Source: Maledivibacter sp. (GTDB lineage Bacteria > Bacillota > Clostridia > Peptostreptococcales > Caminicellaceae). Taken from it: a stretch of 64,000 nucleotides of DNA. Under the pieces are notes generated by a model. It worked only from the letters and a program-made list of their open reading frames with translations. It was not told the origin of the DNA and searched no databases. Below are positions 16,695 through 25,652 of this stretch, one piece after another; within the stretch, counting starts at the first letter, position 1; the number at the start of each line of letters is the position of its first letter. The stretch spans positions 33,511 through 97,510 of the forward strand of contig JAOASB010000002.1 in NCBI GenBank assembly GCA_025210375.1, in the 5' to 3' direction. The position numbers and the translations under genes were made by a program.

Positions 16695-17651
16695 ATGGAT
16701 CCAGTTACTCATGGGGTCATTGGGCTAGCAATCTCAGCATTTAATGGAGATCCTGTTAGTTTAACCAATCCCGTTAGCATTGGATGTGCGATAGGTGCTA
16801 TGGCACCGGATATAGATGTAGTTGTTAGAATTTTTAAGGATGATTATCATTATTTAAAACACCATAGGGGACTTACCCATTCAATACCATCTCTTTTGGT
16901 GCTATCAGGTATAATTACATTTGGATTAGGAAGAATATTTGGGGATATGAGTCATCTCAGTGTTTTTCTTTGGACCTTATTGGGTGCATTTTCTCATACC
17001 TTTTTTGATATACTGAATTCCTATGGGGCTAAATTATTAGCACCCTTTACGGAAAGAAAGCTAAAGGCCAGCTTATTAATGTTATATGACCCTGTTATAA
17101 CTTTACTTTGCCTTATGCTTATATTCAAAAGAGATATTAGCAATACTTTCTTGGTGGCCGTTTTCCTTGTGTTTGCTATATATATAGGGACTAGGTATGG
17201 GATGAGAAGGATGGCAGAAAGAATTCTTAAGGAACACTATTCCCATGGATATAAGCTGATTAAAGTAAATGTTCTACCAGCCTTGATAGCATTTCATAAA
17301 TGGGATTTTGTAGTTGATACAAATAGTCACAATATAGTGGGTCAAGTGAATATCTTTAATAAAAAGGTTATTGTGAGGGAGAAGTTTAAGAAACCAAAGG
17401 AAGAAATAGTGGAACTCTTTAATAATACTAATGTGGGAAAATATTTCAATGATTTTTCCCCTATATTGCATATTGATTATTTCGAAGAGATGGGTAATCT
17501 AGTACTGAACATAGTGGATTTGAGATATTATCTTAAAAACAATTTTATGCATCATGCAACGGTTGTCTTTGATGAGCAAATGAATATAATAGAATCATTT
17601 TTCCAACCGTATGATATTAATAGGTATATTCCTGTAGTAGAAAAAATATAG
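16695..17651 (+). CDS. Membrane-bound metal-dependent hydrolase, YdjM/DUF457 family
   Basis: A 318-residue protein with the YdjM-type N-terminal core: MDPVTHGVIGLAIS, GAMAPDIDVVV, HHRGLTHSIPSLL and an SHTFFDILNSYGAKLLAP block, providing conserved His and Asp residues for metal binding, together with four hydrophobic segments up to about residue 170. The C-terminal 150 residues are soluble and less conserved. Members are linked to membrane damage responses, but the reaction is not known. It stands alone, followed by a terminator. Confidence 0.85.
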   Translation: MDPVTHGVIGLAISAFNGDPVSLTNPVSIGCAIGAMAPDIDVVVRIFKDDYHYLKHHRGLTHSIPSLLVLSGIITFGLGRIFGDMSHLSVFLWTLLGAFSHTFFDILNSYGAKLLAPFTERKLKASLLMLYDPVITLLCLMLIFKRDISNTFLVAVFLVFAIYIGTRYGMRRMAERILKEHYSHGYKLIKVNVLPALIAFHKWDFVVDTNSHNIVGQVNIFNKKVIVREKFKKPKEEIVELFNNTNVGKYFNDFSPILHIDYFEEMGNLVLNIVDLRYYLKNNFMHHATVVFDEQMNIIESFFQPYDINRYIPVVEKI

Positions 17652-17658
17652 ACATAGG

Positions 17659-17736
17659 GCACCTGTGCAATTCCACAGGTGTTTTTATTTTGAAATACAA
17701 ACAAACAAAGGGGACCTTAGTCGCCTTTGTTTGTTT
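17659..17736 (+). terminator. Terminator plus second inverted repeat
   Basis: CACCTGTG / CACAGGTG (17660-17681) followed by TTTTTATTTT ends the hydrolase gene. Immediately after, 17699-17715 and 17720-17736 form a 17-bp stem with one mismatch (AAACAAACAAAGG and its complement) and a CTTA loop, probably a second terminator or an element end. Confidence 0.8.
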
Positions 17737-17889
17737 GGTGGTGATAATGACATTAATAGCATAACTCTGTGTATCCAATCTGATGGTTATTTAGCTTTTG
17801 TTATGTAATCATTAAGAAAATAGAAAACTAGAAATACAAGCTATATATTTGGGGAAGAATTAATGGCCTTTATAAATATGGTATCAATA

Positions 17890-18007
17890 GAGCAAATTGT
17901 ATAATTACAATCCTCAAGAACTTACTACTACATATAGTCTTAAATGCCCTAGAGTCATACCGCATTTATTGTGCAATTGTGCCAAGTTAGAATTATGCAA
18001 TTTCCTC
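17890..18007 (+). repeat. Family A MITE-like element, copy A2
   Basis: A 118-bp degenerate copy bounded by GAGCAAATTGTATAA and TTATGCAATTTCCTC. It is flanked on both sides by AATA, a possible 4-bp target duplication. The interior is more diverged than in A4 and A5. Confidence 0.7.
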
Positions 18008-18076
18008 AATATATAATATGTTATATGGAGGTAAATTGTTAATAAATACAATATAAAATTTAAAATGAATTAGGAA

Positions 18077-18182
18077 TATAGATTTTCCAAAGTTAAACTT
18101 AATTTATATATATCAAAATATCCGATGCTTCTAGGGAGTTTTGATGTGTATAAATTAATTGTTTAACTGGAATATCTATATA
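18077..18182 (+). repeat. Family B palindromic element, copy B1
   Basis: About 106 bp with outer arms AGTTAAACTTAATTTATA and TATAAATTAATTGTTTAACT around an inner imperfect stem, the same sequence as the tandem units at 63701-64000. It ends by running directly into family C copy 2. Confidence 0.8.
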
Positions 18183-18228
18183 GGGTTTTCATAGTATAAG
18201 TTAAAGTCTATACTAAAATCCCTATATA
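18179..18228 (+). repeat. Family C short palindrome, copy C2
   Basis: About 50 bp (TATAGGGTTTTCATAGTATA, short centre, TATACTAAAATCCCTATA) nearly identical to 7309-7356. It is fused to the end of family B copy 1 through the shared TATATAG. Confidence 0.7.
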
Positions 18229-18274
18229 TTCTTTGGAAAAAATAAATAAAAAATAGAATTTTTTTTATTTATTT

Positions 18275-18337
18275 GGGAACTAATTTATTAATATACTCGT
18301 CTAATATATAATGGAGATATTAGACGAGTATATTAAT
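18275..18337 (+). promoter_or_regulatory. ECF-type autoregulatory promoter inside a perfect 21-bp inverted repeat
   Basis: GGGAAC (18275-18280), a 17-bp spacer and CGTC (18298-18301) match the GGAAC-N16/17-CGTC promoter recognised by ECF sigma factors of the SigW/SigX type. The -10 CGTC sits in the left arm of a perfect 21-bp inverted repeat (18287-18307 and 18317-18337) with a 9-base loop. Transcription would start in or near the loop. It directly precedes the ECF sigma gene, so it is probably autoregulatory. Confidence 0.75.
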
Positions 18338-18378
18338 TTTAGAAAATATTATTCTACATTCAGGAAGGAGTGAGTAGA

Positions 18379-18966
18379 GTGTCTGATTATGAAAAGATAT
18401 TGATTGAGAAAAGCCAAAATGGAGATATAGAAAGCTTTGAAAAGCTGATAGAAAAATATCAAGTTATAGCCTTTAATATCGCATATAGAATGGTAGGAAA
18501 TAAGGAAGATGCCAGTGATATGGCCCAAGAAGCACTGATTAAAGTATATAAATCAATAAAGAACTTTAGGGGAGATTCCAATTTTTCTACATGGTTTTAT
18601 AGGATTGCAACTAATACGTGTATTGATGCAATAAGAAAGCTTAAGAAAATCAAAACTTATTCACTAGATAAGGAATACGAAACCGAAAACGGGAATTATA
18701 AATTTGAGGTAGCAGATAATAAATATTCACCGGAAAAATTATATGAGGTGAAGGAAAAGAAAGAATTAGTTCAAGTAGCATTGAATAAGATGCCTGAAAA
18801 ATATAAAGCGGTGTTGGTCTTAAGGGATATACAAGGATTTACATACGAAGAAATAAGTGAAATAACTCAAAATCCTGTGGGCACTGTTAAATCGAGAATA
18901 AGTAGAGGTAGATTATTATTGAAAGAAATATTAATAAAAGAATCGGAACTTTTTCTAGAAAATTAA
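18379..18966 (+). CDS. RNA polymerase ECF sigma factor (SigW/RpoE type)
   Basis: A 195-residue extracytoplasmic-function sigma factor. Region 2 (FEKLIEKYQVIAFNIAYRMVGNKEDASDMAQEALIKVYKSI, then FSTWFYRIATNTCIDAIRK) and region 4 (MPEKYKAVLVLRDIQGFTYEEISEITQNPVGTVKSRISRGR) are complete. AGGAAGGAG at 18362-18370 points to the GTG at 18379 rather than 18370. The next gene, 27 bases on, is its zinc-finger anti-sigma factor, and an ECF-type promoter lies upstream. The cluster probably responds to envelope stress. Confidence 0.95.
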   Translation: MSDYEKILIEKSQNGDIESFEKLIEKYQVIAFNIAYRMVGNKEDASDMAQEALIKVYKSIKNFRGDSNFSTWFYRIATNTCIDAIRKLKKIKTYSLDKEYETENGNYKFEVADNKYSPEKLYEVKEKKELVQVALNKMPEKYKAVLVLRDIQGFTYEEISEITQNPVGTVKSRISRGRLLLKEILIKESELFLEN

Positions 18967-18993
18967 GTCTAATTAAATGAGAGGAGGGAAAAC

Positions 18994-20094
18994 ATGAATT
19001 GCGAAAAGGTTATGGAAATGTTATCACTTTATATAGATAATCAATTAGATGAAAAGGAAACAAGGGAAATAGAGAAACATTTAAAGAATTGTGAAAAATG
19101 CAGTAGGGAGTATGAAGACCTATTAACTATAAAAAAATTGTTATCGGAAACACCTAAAGTAGAATTGCCCATGAACTTTAAAGAAGAACTTCATAGAAAA
19201 TTAGTTGAATCTTCTATCGAAGAAAATTCGGAAATTATAGATTTTAAAGAAAAAAGTGAGAAAGTGCGTAATAAGAAGAAATATAACTGGAAGATTTTAT
19301 CCGGCATTGCTGCTGGGATTTTAATAACCGTTGTTTCGGTATCATCCTTAATAAATAATAATTTTGAGACTAAAGAGTACGCCAAGATGGAAAGCGAAGG
19401 GGCATCACCACAACAGGCTATGCCGTTTAATGTGGCAATGGATGAACCTAAAAGTTCAGATATAGCTACTAAAGAAGAACCTATGGAAAGCCATAGAAAA
19501 GCAGAATTGAATACGGACAAAATGGAATTTGCTTCTGAACATAGGGGCCTAGAAAATAAAAAAGAAAAAACTGCTGAAAATATGGGGATTACGCCTCAAA
19601 AGGTGATAATAAGTGGACATATTAATCTTCAGATTGCTGACTATGATGCTATCTATAATAAAATAGTAAATAAAGTTATCGCAAAGGGAGGCTTTGTTCA
19701 AAACTCATATACATCATATAAGGATTTAGGCACTAATGCCAGGGAAAGGGACCTTAAAAATGGCAGTATGGTATTGAGAATCCCTAAGACTGAATTTCAA
19801 AATATGTTTGATGATATAAGACCTATGGGAATTGTTACAGATGAAAATATCAATTCAAATGATATTACTATACAGTATATGGAAATTCTTGATTCAAGAA
19901 ATAATTTAGGACTAGAGGAAAAGAAACTTAAAGAAGCCTTAGATAACACGAAGGATGAAAATGAAGTTTCTGATATAAATGAAAAGCTTGATAGCGTTGC
20001 TTTGGAAATTGAAAGATTATCTGAAGAAGTGCTAACACTAGATGACCTGGAAGCTCTATCTACATTAGAAATTTACTTAGATGAAGTGAAATAA
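18994..20094 (+). CDS. Zinc-finger anti-sigma factor with DUF4349 domain
   Basis: A 366-residue membrane protein. Residues 1-45 form an anti-sigma zinc finger (HLKNCEKC, HX3CX2C). A single membrane segment follows near residue 95-115 (WKILSGIAAGILITVVSVSSL). The outer part is a DUF4349 domain (VIISGHINLQIADYDAIYNKI...GSMVLRIPKTEF) with a C-terminal coiled coil (EEKKLKEALDNTKDENEV). The design suggests that the outer domain senses the envelope and the inner finger holds the sigma factor encoded just upstream. Confidence 0.9.
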   Translation: MNCEKVMEMLSLYIDNQLDEKETREIEKHLKNCEKCSREYEDLLTIKKLLSETPKVELPMNFKEELHRKLVESSIEENSEIIDFKEKSEKVRNKKKYNWKILSGIAAGILITVVSVSSLINNNFETKEYAKMESEGASPQQAMPFNVAMDEPKSSDIATKEEPMESHRKAELNTDKMEFASEHRGLENKKEKTAENMGITPQKVIISGHINLQIADYDAIYNKIVNKVIAKGGFVQNSYTSYKDLGTNARERDLKNGSMVLRIPKTEFQNMFDDIRPMGIVTDENINSNDITIQYMEILDSRNNLGLEEKKLKEALDNTKDENEVSDINEKLDSVALEIERLSEEVLTLDDLEALSTLEIYLDEVK

Positions 20095-20245
20095 AATAAA
20101 AGAATTTAAGCTAAGTGATTTTCTAAGAGATGTGGTATATGTCTTTGCCTAATATGTTGTGGGGAGGTGAGTATAGAAAAATATAAAGAATGTATATACC
20201 TAAAGAGATTAAATGAACAAAAATAAAAGAAAGGGTGATTTATTT

Positions 20246-20998
20246 ATGAAGAAGATATTTTATATTTTAATGATTCCCATATTGATTGCAGGTTTGTTTG
20301 CTTTTGATAGTTTAGATGTGTTTAGTGGGAAGGCAGCAGCAAATGATTTTTCTAGAGAAGGAAATATTGTTGAAGTTAATGGCTTAGGAACTGTTAAGGT
20401 TAAACCAGATATCGCTTATATAAGTATAGGAGTAGAAACTTTTAATACAGATGCCAAAAAGGCTCAGGATACGATTGCTAGCAAGATGGATAATATTATT
20501 GGGGCTCTTAAGAAAAATGGAATCAAAGATGAAGATATTAAAACCACTGGATACAGCATATACAAAACAAATAGATATGATGCAGCTGGATTAGGTGAAA
20601 AAGAAAAAAGAACTGAAGGATACAATGCGAGAAATGTTGCACAGGTTACAATAAGAAATATTGATACAGTTGGGAAAATAATTGATTTAGCTGGAAAAGA
20701 AGGGGCAAACATAATAAATAATATTAGATTTGGAATAAGTGATGAAGAAAAATATTATGGGGAGGCTTTAAAGCTTGCTATGAAAAATGCTTCAGGTAAA
20801 GCAGAAGCTATACTTAGTAGCTTTGGGGCAAAGCTTGGAAAGCCATATAGAGTCAAAGAAAACAGCTATGGGGCTCCACTTGTATATAGAGAGAATGTCA
20901 TGATGAAGTCGTCGATGGGAGCCGATGCATATGAAACACCTGTAGAAGCTGGTGAACTTGAAGTAACTGCAAATGTAGTTGTTGAGTATAAATATTAA
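20246..20998 (+). CDS. SIMPL-domain (DUF541) secreted protein
   Basis: A 250-residue exported protein with a signal peptide (KKIFYILMIPILIAGLFAFDS) and a SIMPL/DUF541 domain: EVNGLGTVKVKPDIAYISIGVET at the start, IKDEDIKTTGYSIY in the middle and an AGELEVTANVVVEYKY end. AAGGGTG selects ATG 20246. It follows the sigma/anti-sigma pair with a 150-base gap and may belong to that regulon. Its biochemical role is not established in the family. Confidence 0.87.
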   Translation: MKKIFYILMIPILIAGLFAFDSLDVFSGKAAANDFSREGNIVEVNGLGTVKVKPDIAYISIGVETFNTDAKKAQDTIASKMDNIIGALKKNGIKDEDIKTTGYSIYKTNRYDAAGLGEKEKRTEGYNARNVAQVTIRNIDTVGKIIDLAGKEGANIINNIRFGISDEEKYYGEALKLAMKNASGKAEAILSSFGAKLGKPYRVKENSYGAPLVYRENVMMKSSMGADAYETPVEAGELEVTANVVVEYKY

Positions 20999-21009
20999 GA
21001 GAAAAATTA

Positions 21010-21042
21010 TAGAACCTCCTAAATGGGAGGTTCTATTTCTAT
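21010..21042 (+). terminator. Terminator of the SIMPL gene
   Basis: AGAACCTCCT / GGGAGGTTCT with an AAAT loop followed by ATTTCTATATTTT, 12 bases after the stop. Confidence 0.85.
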
Positions 21043-21107
21043 ATTTTATACATTAAAGAAGGATTTTGTGTTAAGATTGAGAATATATTAAAGAAACTTT
21101 AACTTAA

Positions 21108-21272
21108 CCCAGATTATTCATAGAAAATTTAAAAGTCTACTTTGTCCTTTTGTTCCTAAGTAATTCATCGGATTCTTGATGTACTGTCGGGGTTATACCC
21201 TTGAACTTGATAAATGTCTTAGAAATCCAAACTACCCTAAATACTTTTAAACTCTCTATGAATAATCTAAGC
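21108..21272. repeat. 165-bp inverted-repeat element before polA
   Basis: AGATTATTCATAGAAAAT... at the left and ...CTCTATGAATAATCT at the right form 26-bp arms with two mismatches, separated by about 110 bp. No coding frame is seen inside. It fills most of the 343-bp gap between the SIMPL gene and polA. I find no second copy in the window, so its mobility is only a guess. Confidence 0.5.
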
Positions 21273-21342
21273 TTAAATTTACTTCATAAATTTTGTATTT
21301 ATTGATAAAATATTAGTACTGGAGTATTAAGGAGATGATGTT

Positions 21343-24027
21343 TTGAAAAAAAGGTTAGTAATCATAGATGGAAATAGTCTTATAAATAGAGCCTTTTATG
21401 CTTTGCCTGACTTGATTACAAAGGAAGGCATACATACTAATGGAGTGTTTGGCTTTATTAAGATGGTTAACAAAATAAATGAAGATTATAGTCCAGAGTA
21501 TCTTAGCGTGGCATTTGACCTAAAGGCACCAACCTTTAGACACCTAGCATATAAAGAGTATAAAGGGCATAGAAAAAAGATGCCGAGTGAATTAGCTCAG
21601 CAAATGCCTATTATTAAGGAAGTATTAGACGCTTATAAAATACATAGAACTGAGCTTGAAGGCTTTGAAGCCGATGACCTAATAGGAACTATTGCAAGGC
21701 TTTGTGAAGAAAGGGATTTTGAAGTAATAATCGTGACTGGAGACAGGGATGCATTGCAGCTTGTATCAGATAATGTGAAGGTTATGATAACTAGAAAGGG
21801 TATTTCAAACCTTGAGGCCTATGATGAGGAAATGGTGAAGGAAAAGTATGGGGTTACTCCTATGCAAATAATTGACTTCAAAGGACTTGTAGGAGATAAA
21901 TCCGACAATATCCCTGGAGTGCCTGGAATAGGAGAAAAAACTGCTGCTAAATTATTAAATCAATATCCTACTGTTGAGGAATTGATAATGAATGTTGACG
22001 ATATTTCTAGTAAAAGGCATCAGGAAAAAATAAGAGATAATGCTGAGATCGCACTGCTAAGTAAAAGACTAGCAACCATAAAGACGGATATTCCCCTTGA
22101 TTTAGATATTGATGAGCTTAGATTGATTCAGCCAGATTCAGAGAAGTTAATCGAACTGTTCAGAAAATATGAGTTCAATAGCTTGATAAAAACATTAACT
22201 AATTTAGATGAAGGTGAAGAAGCGGGAAAGCAAGAAACTGTAAGTACTAATGCTATAGATATAACTATCATTGAGAAAAAAGAGGATTTAAACAGGGTTA
22301 CGAATATCATAAAAGATAAAAAAAGCTTTGCTATGAAAATATTTAAAGAAGAAAACAATCTGAGAAGTGATGATATTATTGGTATTTCCCTATGCCTAGA
22401 TGAAGAAAATAATTATTACATAGATGTACAAAGTGACAAAGAATTACTGTTTCCTTTAAAAGAAGTGCTTGAGGATAAAGAGATAAAAAAACAAGGGCAT
22501 GGACTTAAAAAAGAGATAATTTCATTACTCAGATATGGTATCATCCTTGATGGCATAGAATTTGACAGCTTTATTGCCGCTTATCTTCTTCAGCCATCTA
22601 GAAGTGATTATGATGTATCGGACTTAGCTTTAGAATATCTGGGGATAAAGATTAGCAGCCAAGAAGAACTCTTAGGCAAAGGTAAAAACGCTAAGAAGTT
22701 TAGTGATTTATCTAGAGATATCTTGTCTAGATATGGAGGGAACTGTTGCTCAATTGTAGCGAATGTTAGAGATTTACTTGCTAAGGAGCTTGAAAAACAT
22801 GAATTAACTGAATTATTTAAAGAAGTTGAAATGCCACTTATTGAAGTTTTGGCAAACCTTGAATACGAAGGATTTAAAGTGGATCAGAAGGTGCTTAAGG
22901 AAATTGATGATGAACTTACTACTAAAATAGATGAAATCACAAGTGAGATTTTCTCTTTGTCAGGTGAAGAGTTTAATATAAATTCTCCAAAGCAGTTAGG
23001 AGTTATTCTATTTGAGCGTTTAGAGCTACCTGTTATTAAAAAGACTAAGACAGGATACTCTACAAGCCACGATGTTTTAGAAAAGCTTTACAAAAGACAT
23101 CCTATAGTACCACTTATAATACAATATAGACAACTGGTTAAATTAAAATCTACCTATGTTGATGGTTTGTTTAACTTAATCAACCCAGTTACAGGTAAAA
23201 TTCATTCAAGCTTTAATCAAACAGTTACTGTTACTGGTAGAATTAGCAGTACGGAGCCTAACCTCCAGAATATTCCTATTAAGCTGGAGATGGGCAGGAG
23301 AATAAGAAAGGTATTTGTACCCTTGGATAATGATCATAAACTTATAGATGCTGACTATTCTCAGATTGAATTGAGGGTTTTAGCTCATATGTCTGAAGAT
23401 GATAACCTAATAAGGGCATTCAATGAGGATGAGGATATACATACACTTACAGCCTCTCAAGTATTTAACCTTCCCCTTGATGAAGTGACTTCTTTAGAGA
23501 GAGGTAGAGCAAAGGCAGTAAACTTTGGTATAGTTTATGGAATAAGTGATTTTGGGCTTGCCACAAATTTAAATATAACTAGAAAAGAAGCTAAAAAATA
23601 TATAGACGAATACTTTAAGAAATATAGTGGAGTAAAAGACTATATGGACAATGAAGTTAAAAAGGGTAAAGAGATGGGCTATGTTACTACAATTTTTAAA
23701 AGAAGAAGATATATACCTGAGCTTAAATCAAAAAACTTTAACCTAAGATCCTTTGGTGAAAGAACTGCTATGAATACACCTATTCAAGGAAGTGCAGCGG
23801 ATATTATTAAAATAGCTATGATTAGGGTATTTAATGAACTAAAAGAAAGAAATTTAAAATCAAAATTAATTCTACAGGTTCATGATGAATTGATTATAGA
23901 TGCCCATAAGGATGAAATAGACGAGGTTAAAAAATTATTGAAGGATAATATGGAAGAAGCCATTAGTATAAGAGTTCCTTTGAAGGCTGACATGAATATC
24001 GGTGATAATTGGTATAATACTAAATAA
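21343..24027 (+). CDS. polA: DNA polymerase I
   Basis: An 894-residue DNA polymerase I. The N-terminal 5'-3' exonuclease/flap domain is intact (VIIDGNSLINRAFYA, EADDLIGTIAR, GLVGDKSDNIPGVPGIGEKTA). The middle 3'-5' exonuclease region lacks the DxE metal motif (SFAMKIFKEENN in its place), so proofreading is probably lost, as in many Firmicutes. Polymerase motifs A (DADYSQIELRVLAH), B (RGRAKAVNFGIVYGIS) and C (LQVHDELI) are present. The TTG start at 21343 is supported by AGGAG 8 bases upstream. coaE follows at 17 bases. Confidence 0.97.
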   Translation: MKKRLVIIDGNSLINRAFYALPDLITKEGIHTNGVFGFIKMVNKINEDYSPEYLSVAFDLKAPTFRHLAYKEYKGHRKKMPSELAQQMPIIKEVLDAYKIHRTELEGFEADDLIGTIARLCEERDFEVIIVTGDRDALQLVSDNVKVMITRKGISNLEAYDEEMVKEKYGVTPMQIIDFKGLVGDKSDNIPGVPGIGEKTAAKLLNQYPTVEELIMNVDDISSKRHQEKIRDNAEIALLSKRLATIKTDIPLDLDIDELRLIQPDSEKLIELFRKYEFNSLIKTLTNLDEGEEAGKQETVSTNAIDITIIEKKEDLNRVTNIIKDKKSFAMKIFKEENNLRSDDIIGISLCLDEENNYYIDVQSDKELLFPLKEVLEDKEIKKQGHGLKKEIISLLRYGIILDGIEFDSFIAAYLLQPSRSDYDVSDLALEYLGIKISSQEELLGKGKNAKKFSDLSRDILSRYGGNCCSIVANVRDLLAKELEKHELTELFKEVEMPLIEVLANLEYEGFKVDQKVLKEIDDELTTKIDEITSEIFSLSGEEFNINSPKQLGVILFERLELPVIKKTKTGYSTSHDVLEKLYKRHPIVPLIIQYRQLVKLKSTYVDGLFNLINPVTGKIHSSFNQTVTVTGRISSTEPNLQNIPIKLEMGRRIRKVFVPLDNDHKLIDADYSQIELRVLAHMSEDDNLIRAFNEDEDIHTLTASQVFNLPLDEVTSLERGRAKAVNFGIVYGISDFGLATNLNITRKEAKKYIDEYFKKYSGVKDYMDNEVKKGKEMGYVTTIFKRRRYIPELKSKNFNLRSFGERTAMNTPIQGSAADIIKIAMIRVFNELKERNLKSKLILQVHDELIIDAHKDEIDEVKKLLKDNMEEAISIRVPLKADMNIGDNWYNTK

Positions 24028-24043
24028 AAATAAGGAGTAAGAA

Positions 24044-24646
24044 ATGAAGGTAATAGGTTTAACAGGAGGCATAGCTTCTGGAAAGAGTACGGTATCAAGC
24101 TATTTGAAGGAGCTTGGTGCTATTGTTATAGATGCAGATGTTGTCGCTAGAGAAATAGTTAAAAAGGGTCAGCCGGCTTTAAAGGAGATTGTAGATTGTT
24201 TTGGTGAAGAGGTACTTCTGAGTGAGGGAACTTTGAACAGGAAATATTTGGGGTCTATCGTATTTAGTGACCCGCAAAAACTCCAGGTTTTAAACAAAAT
24301 TACCCATAAAAGAATAATTGAAAATATTGAAGAAAAAATTGAACACTATGAGCATCTAGATAATGTTAAAGCTATATTTATCGATGCAGCCCTTCTAATA
24401 GAAATGAAGATGTATTTTTTAACCCATGAGATATGGTTAGTTACTATCAGTAAAGAAATGCAATTAAGAAGGCTAATGCTCAGAGATAATCTGTCCTTTG
24501 ATGAAGCAATGGATAGAATAAATTCACAGATGGCCTTGGAACGCAAAAAAGAAGTTTCCGATGTTATTATTGATAATTCTAAGGACTATGATTATTTGCG
24601 ACAGCAGGTAAAAGATTTATACGATTCTGTTTTTGGAGGTGCTTAA
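24044..24646 (+). CDS. coaE: Dephospho-CoA kinase
   Basis: A 200-residue dephospho-CoA kinase, which makes CoA from dephospho-CoA and ATP. The P-loop GLTGGIASGKSTVS opens the protein, followed by IDADVVAREIVKKG and the lid/helix NKITHKRIIENIEEKIE. Position between polA and a lytic transglycosylase is the common clostridial order. The stop codon touches the TTG start of the next gene. Confidence 0.95.
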   Translation: MKVIGLTGGIASGKSTVSSYLKELGAIVIDADVVAREIVKKGQPALKEIVDCFGEEVLLSEGTLNRKYLGSIVFSDPQKLQVLNKITHKRIIENIEEKIEHYEHLDNVKAIFIDAALLIEMKMYFLTHEIWLVTISKEMQLRRLMLRDNLSFDEAMDRINSQMALERKKEVSDVIIDNSKDYDYLRQQVKDLYDSVFGGA

Positions 24647-25231
24647 TTGAGTGTTATTGATTTAAGAAAATATCGGGTTTTATTTTTATTTATTGCCATT
24701 TGTATAGTTTTAGGTGTTTTAATACTAGCAAGTAATTTTGTAATGAAAGTTCTTTACCCGTTACAGTATAGCCCTATTATTAACCGATATTCAGAAGAGT
24801 ACAATCTGGACCCACTTTTTGTTGCCTCAGTAATCAGAGCAGAAAGTAAATTCGATACCAATGCAGTTTCTCCAAAGGGGGCAAAGGGTCTTATGCAGAT
24901 ATCGAGTATAACTGGTAAGTGGGCTTCTGAAGAATTAAGCATTCCAGAATATGATGAGAATATGCTTTTTAACCCAAATGCAAATATAAATATGGGTTGT
25001 TGGTATTTGAATAAATTAAAAAAAGAGTTTAGTAATAATATAAGAAATGTTTTAGCAGCATATAACGCGGGTAGTGGGAATGTAAGGAAGTGGCTAAGTG
25101 ATGAAAAGTATAGCAGTGATGGAACTGAGCTAGTTAAAATCCCATTTGGGGAGACGAGAGAATATATTAAAAGAGTCAATAGAAATTATAAAATATATAA
25201 GTATTTATATAAAGATGAATATAAAGAATAG
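24647..25231 (+). CDS. Soluble lytic transglycosylase domain protein (SLT)
   Basis: A 194-residue membrane-anchored lytic transglycosylase. An N-terminal membrane helix (VLFLFIAICIVLGVLILASNFV) leads to an SLT domain: VIRAESKFDTNAVSPKGAKGLMQI with the catalytic glutamate, NINMGCWYLNKL, and LAAYNAGSGNVRKWL. It cuts peptidoglycan with 1,6-anhydro product. The TTG start immediately follows the coaE stop and uses GGAGGTG inside coaE, so the two are translationally coupled. Confidence 0.95.
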   Translation: MSVIDLRKYRVLFLFIAICIVLGVLILASNFVMKVLYPLQYSPIINRYSEEYNLDPLFVASVIRAESKFDTNAVSPKGAKGLMQISSITGKWASEELSIPEYDENMLFNPNANINMGCWYLNKLKKEFSNNIRNVLAAYNAGSGNVRKWLSDEKYSSDGTELVKIPFGETREYIKRVNRNYKIYKYLYKDEYKE

Positions 25232-25652
25232 TTGTATTTAATATAGTTAATATTTTGAGAGATCCTTTTCACAAAGGAATTTTAATTAATTTATTAGGAC
25301 TTATGAAGGTGATTATGCAATTTGCTCATTTGATATTATGTCATTGAATAATTTATAAAACTTAGGCATAATTGTTTTGCTTTTTGTTTTAAAAGACATT
25401 ATTATATATATGAGGAAATTGCATAACTTTTACTTGGCTAAGCTACATAATATATATGGTATAGCTTTGAGGATTTTTAAAGTGCATGTAGTAGATGGTT
25501 TTCATAGAAAGTAATTATGCAATTTGCTCAGATAGTAAACCTCTATTATTCATATAAAATTTAGAATGGTTTTTACATTTTTGAACTTTCTATAAATAAT
25601 ATAGGGCAAACATTAAAATTCATAGCTATGGTTCCAAGAAAGGATTGGTCTT
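25232..25652. repeat. Gap with family A copy A3 and a lone family A end
   Basis: The 421-bp space before the nicotinate phosphoribosyltransferase gene has a lone right end (TTATGCAATTTGCTC, 25313-25327) and a 118-bp element, copy A3, at 25412-25529 bounded by GAGGAAATTGCATAA and TTATGCAATTTGCTC. The two right ends point the same way, as if two insertions were stacked. I see no gene here. Confidence 0.7.
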
